Source: Sphaerochaetaceae bacterium (GTDB lineage: Bacteria > Spirochaetota > Spirochaetia > Sphaerochaetales > Sphaerochaetaceae). Taken from it: a DNA stretch of 24,759 nucleotides. Under the pieces are notes generated by a model. The model was not told the origin of the DNA. It did not search any database and saw only the letters and a program-made list of their open reading frames with translations. The stretch's first letter is position 1; each line of letters starts with the position of its first letter. Positions 24,345 through 24,759 of the stretch are shown here, piece by piece. The DNA is taken from assembly GCA_023231265.1 (NCBI GenBank), contig JALNVT010000010.1, positions 1 through 24,759 of the forward strand, given 5' to 3'. A program made the position numbers and the translations under genes.

Positions 24345-24759
24345 TCATTTATCTTTCATCGTCAATACAAGCTCTTCAATTTTAAAAGCAATCTGATCTA
24401 CTTCGAGATGGTCTGTTTGAATTATATGTGCTCCAATATCTAAGAAATACTCTCTCTCTTTCTCTCTGTAGTTCTGAATGTATTGATCAAAGAAGCCTCT
24501 GCTTCTTGTATCATCATATGTCTTTCGCAGGTTAAGAACTTCATCACTTGCATCAAGATATACAATCAAATCAGAGAGAGAGTCCCCTACCATACAGGAA
24601 ACTTTATCTATAAAAGAGTTGTCTTTGCAATCAGGAAATTCTAAATCATTTGAATTTCTCCAGAAGAATAGGATGTCCTCAATTCCTTTATCCAAGAGAA
24701 CAACATCACAGTCAACCTCACTGAGTCTCTGCAAGATATCGTTGATATACAGCATCTGC
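24345..24759 (-). CDS. C-terminal part of a nucleoside-kinase-like P-loop protein (5' end outside window)
   Basis: The frame is open to the right window edge; an internal ATG at 24755 is not likely to be the true start because the P-loop should lie further upstream. The visible ~137 residues show VVLLDKGIEDILFFW, DLIVYLDASDEVLNLRKTYD and TRSRGFFDQYIQ. These match the second half of AAA/deoxynucleoside-kinase or thymidylate-kinase-like proteins, where the DxG-ED segment is at the active site and the Arg-rich segment resembles the lid. The substrate cannot be told without the N-terminus. It ends at TGA 24347-24345, followed by 252 bases of AT-rich spacer before the operon of unknown genes. Confidence 0.6.
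   Translation of the reverse strand, partial: QMLYINDILQRLSEVDCDVVLLDKGIEDILFFWRNSNDLEFPDCKDNSFIDKVSCMVGDSLSDLIVYLDASDEVLNLRKTYDDTRSRGFFDQYIQNYREKEREYFLDIGAHIIQTDHLEVDQIAFKIEELVLTMKDK

Noticed and set aside
24214..24396. 60-codon open frame on the plus strand between the kinase-like and operon genes
   Set aside because: It overlaps the end of the kinase-like gene antisense, has no ribosome binding site and encodes a simple AT-derived Ile/Phe-rich stretch.

Overview
The window is AT-rich chromosomal DNA with a core-genome character. All clear genes except the first two read on the minus strand. The gene content points to a host- or gut-type spirochaete (Treponema/Sphaerochaeta relatives): an LptD-type outer-membrane protein directly downstream of uvrA (a neighbour pair I recall from Treponema), a PhoH / 7TM-HD / YbeY / CorC(TlyC)-type cluster, and tpiA-secG next to pgk and gap. 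The spirochaete assignment is inferred from synteny and protein style. No rRNA or tRNA gene, CRISPR array, insertion sequence or phage gene was seen.

Layout from left to right. (1) 1-502: the C-terminal end of an Asp/Ser/Tyr-rich, probably secreted protein, plus strand, closed by a good intrinsic terminator. (2) 503-895: an AT-rich intergenic region. (3) 896-2014: an orphan CdaR-family regulator, plus strand, with a strong terminator. (4) 2189-2854: a Fic-family protein whose catalytic motif has been destroyed. (5) 2921-4766: nusB-map-phosphoribosyltransferase operon with a recognisable promoter at 4815-4843. (6) 4934-9886: gap-pgk-tpiA-secG-flavodoxin-like-PPIase block, led by a near-consensus promoter at 9927-9955 and interrupted by hairpins. 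(7) 10113-11368: ybeY and a CBS/CorC-type protein from an extended -10 promoter at 11479-11507. (8) 11525-24092: a long run of seven tightly packed genes (two unknown proteins, ispG, uvrA, lptD-like, phoH, 7TM-HD phosphodiesterase), probably one transcript from a promoter at 24122-24150 that overlaps an 8-bp inverted repeat. (9) 24345-24759: the C-terminal part of a nucleoside-kinase-like P-loop protein running off the right edge.

How the genes fit together: block 6 is the triose-phosphate part of glycolysis, with a Sec translocon subunit and a secreted foldase attached. Block 5 couples transcription antitermination, N-terminal Met removal and purine salvage. Block 8 joins isoprenoid synthesis, excision repair, outer-membrane assembly, RNA-linked PhoH NTPase and (probable) c-di-AMP turnover. 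Blocks 7 and 8 together contain the common PhoH-HD-YbeY-CorC neighbourhood, here split by an internal promoter.

No clearly new multi-gene system is visible. The most unusual items are the Fic pseudo-enzyme placed directly behind a terminator hairpin, a SAP-like motif at the mature N-terminus of the LptD-like protein, the uncharacterised gene pair that starts the large operon behind a putative operator, and a repeated arrangement of terminator-like hairpins 16-27 nt ahead of start codons.
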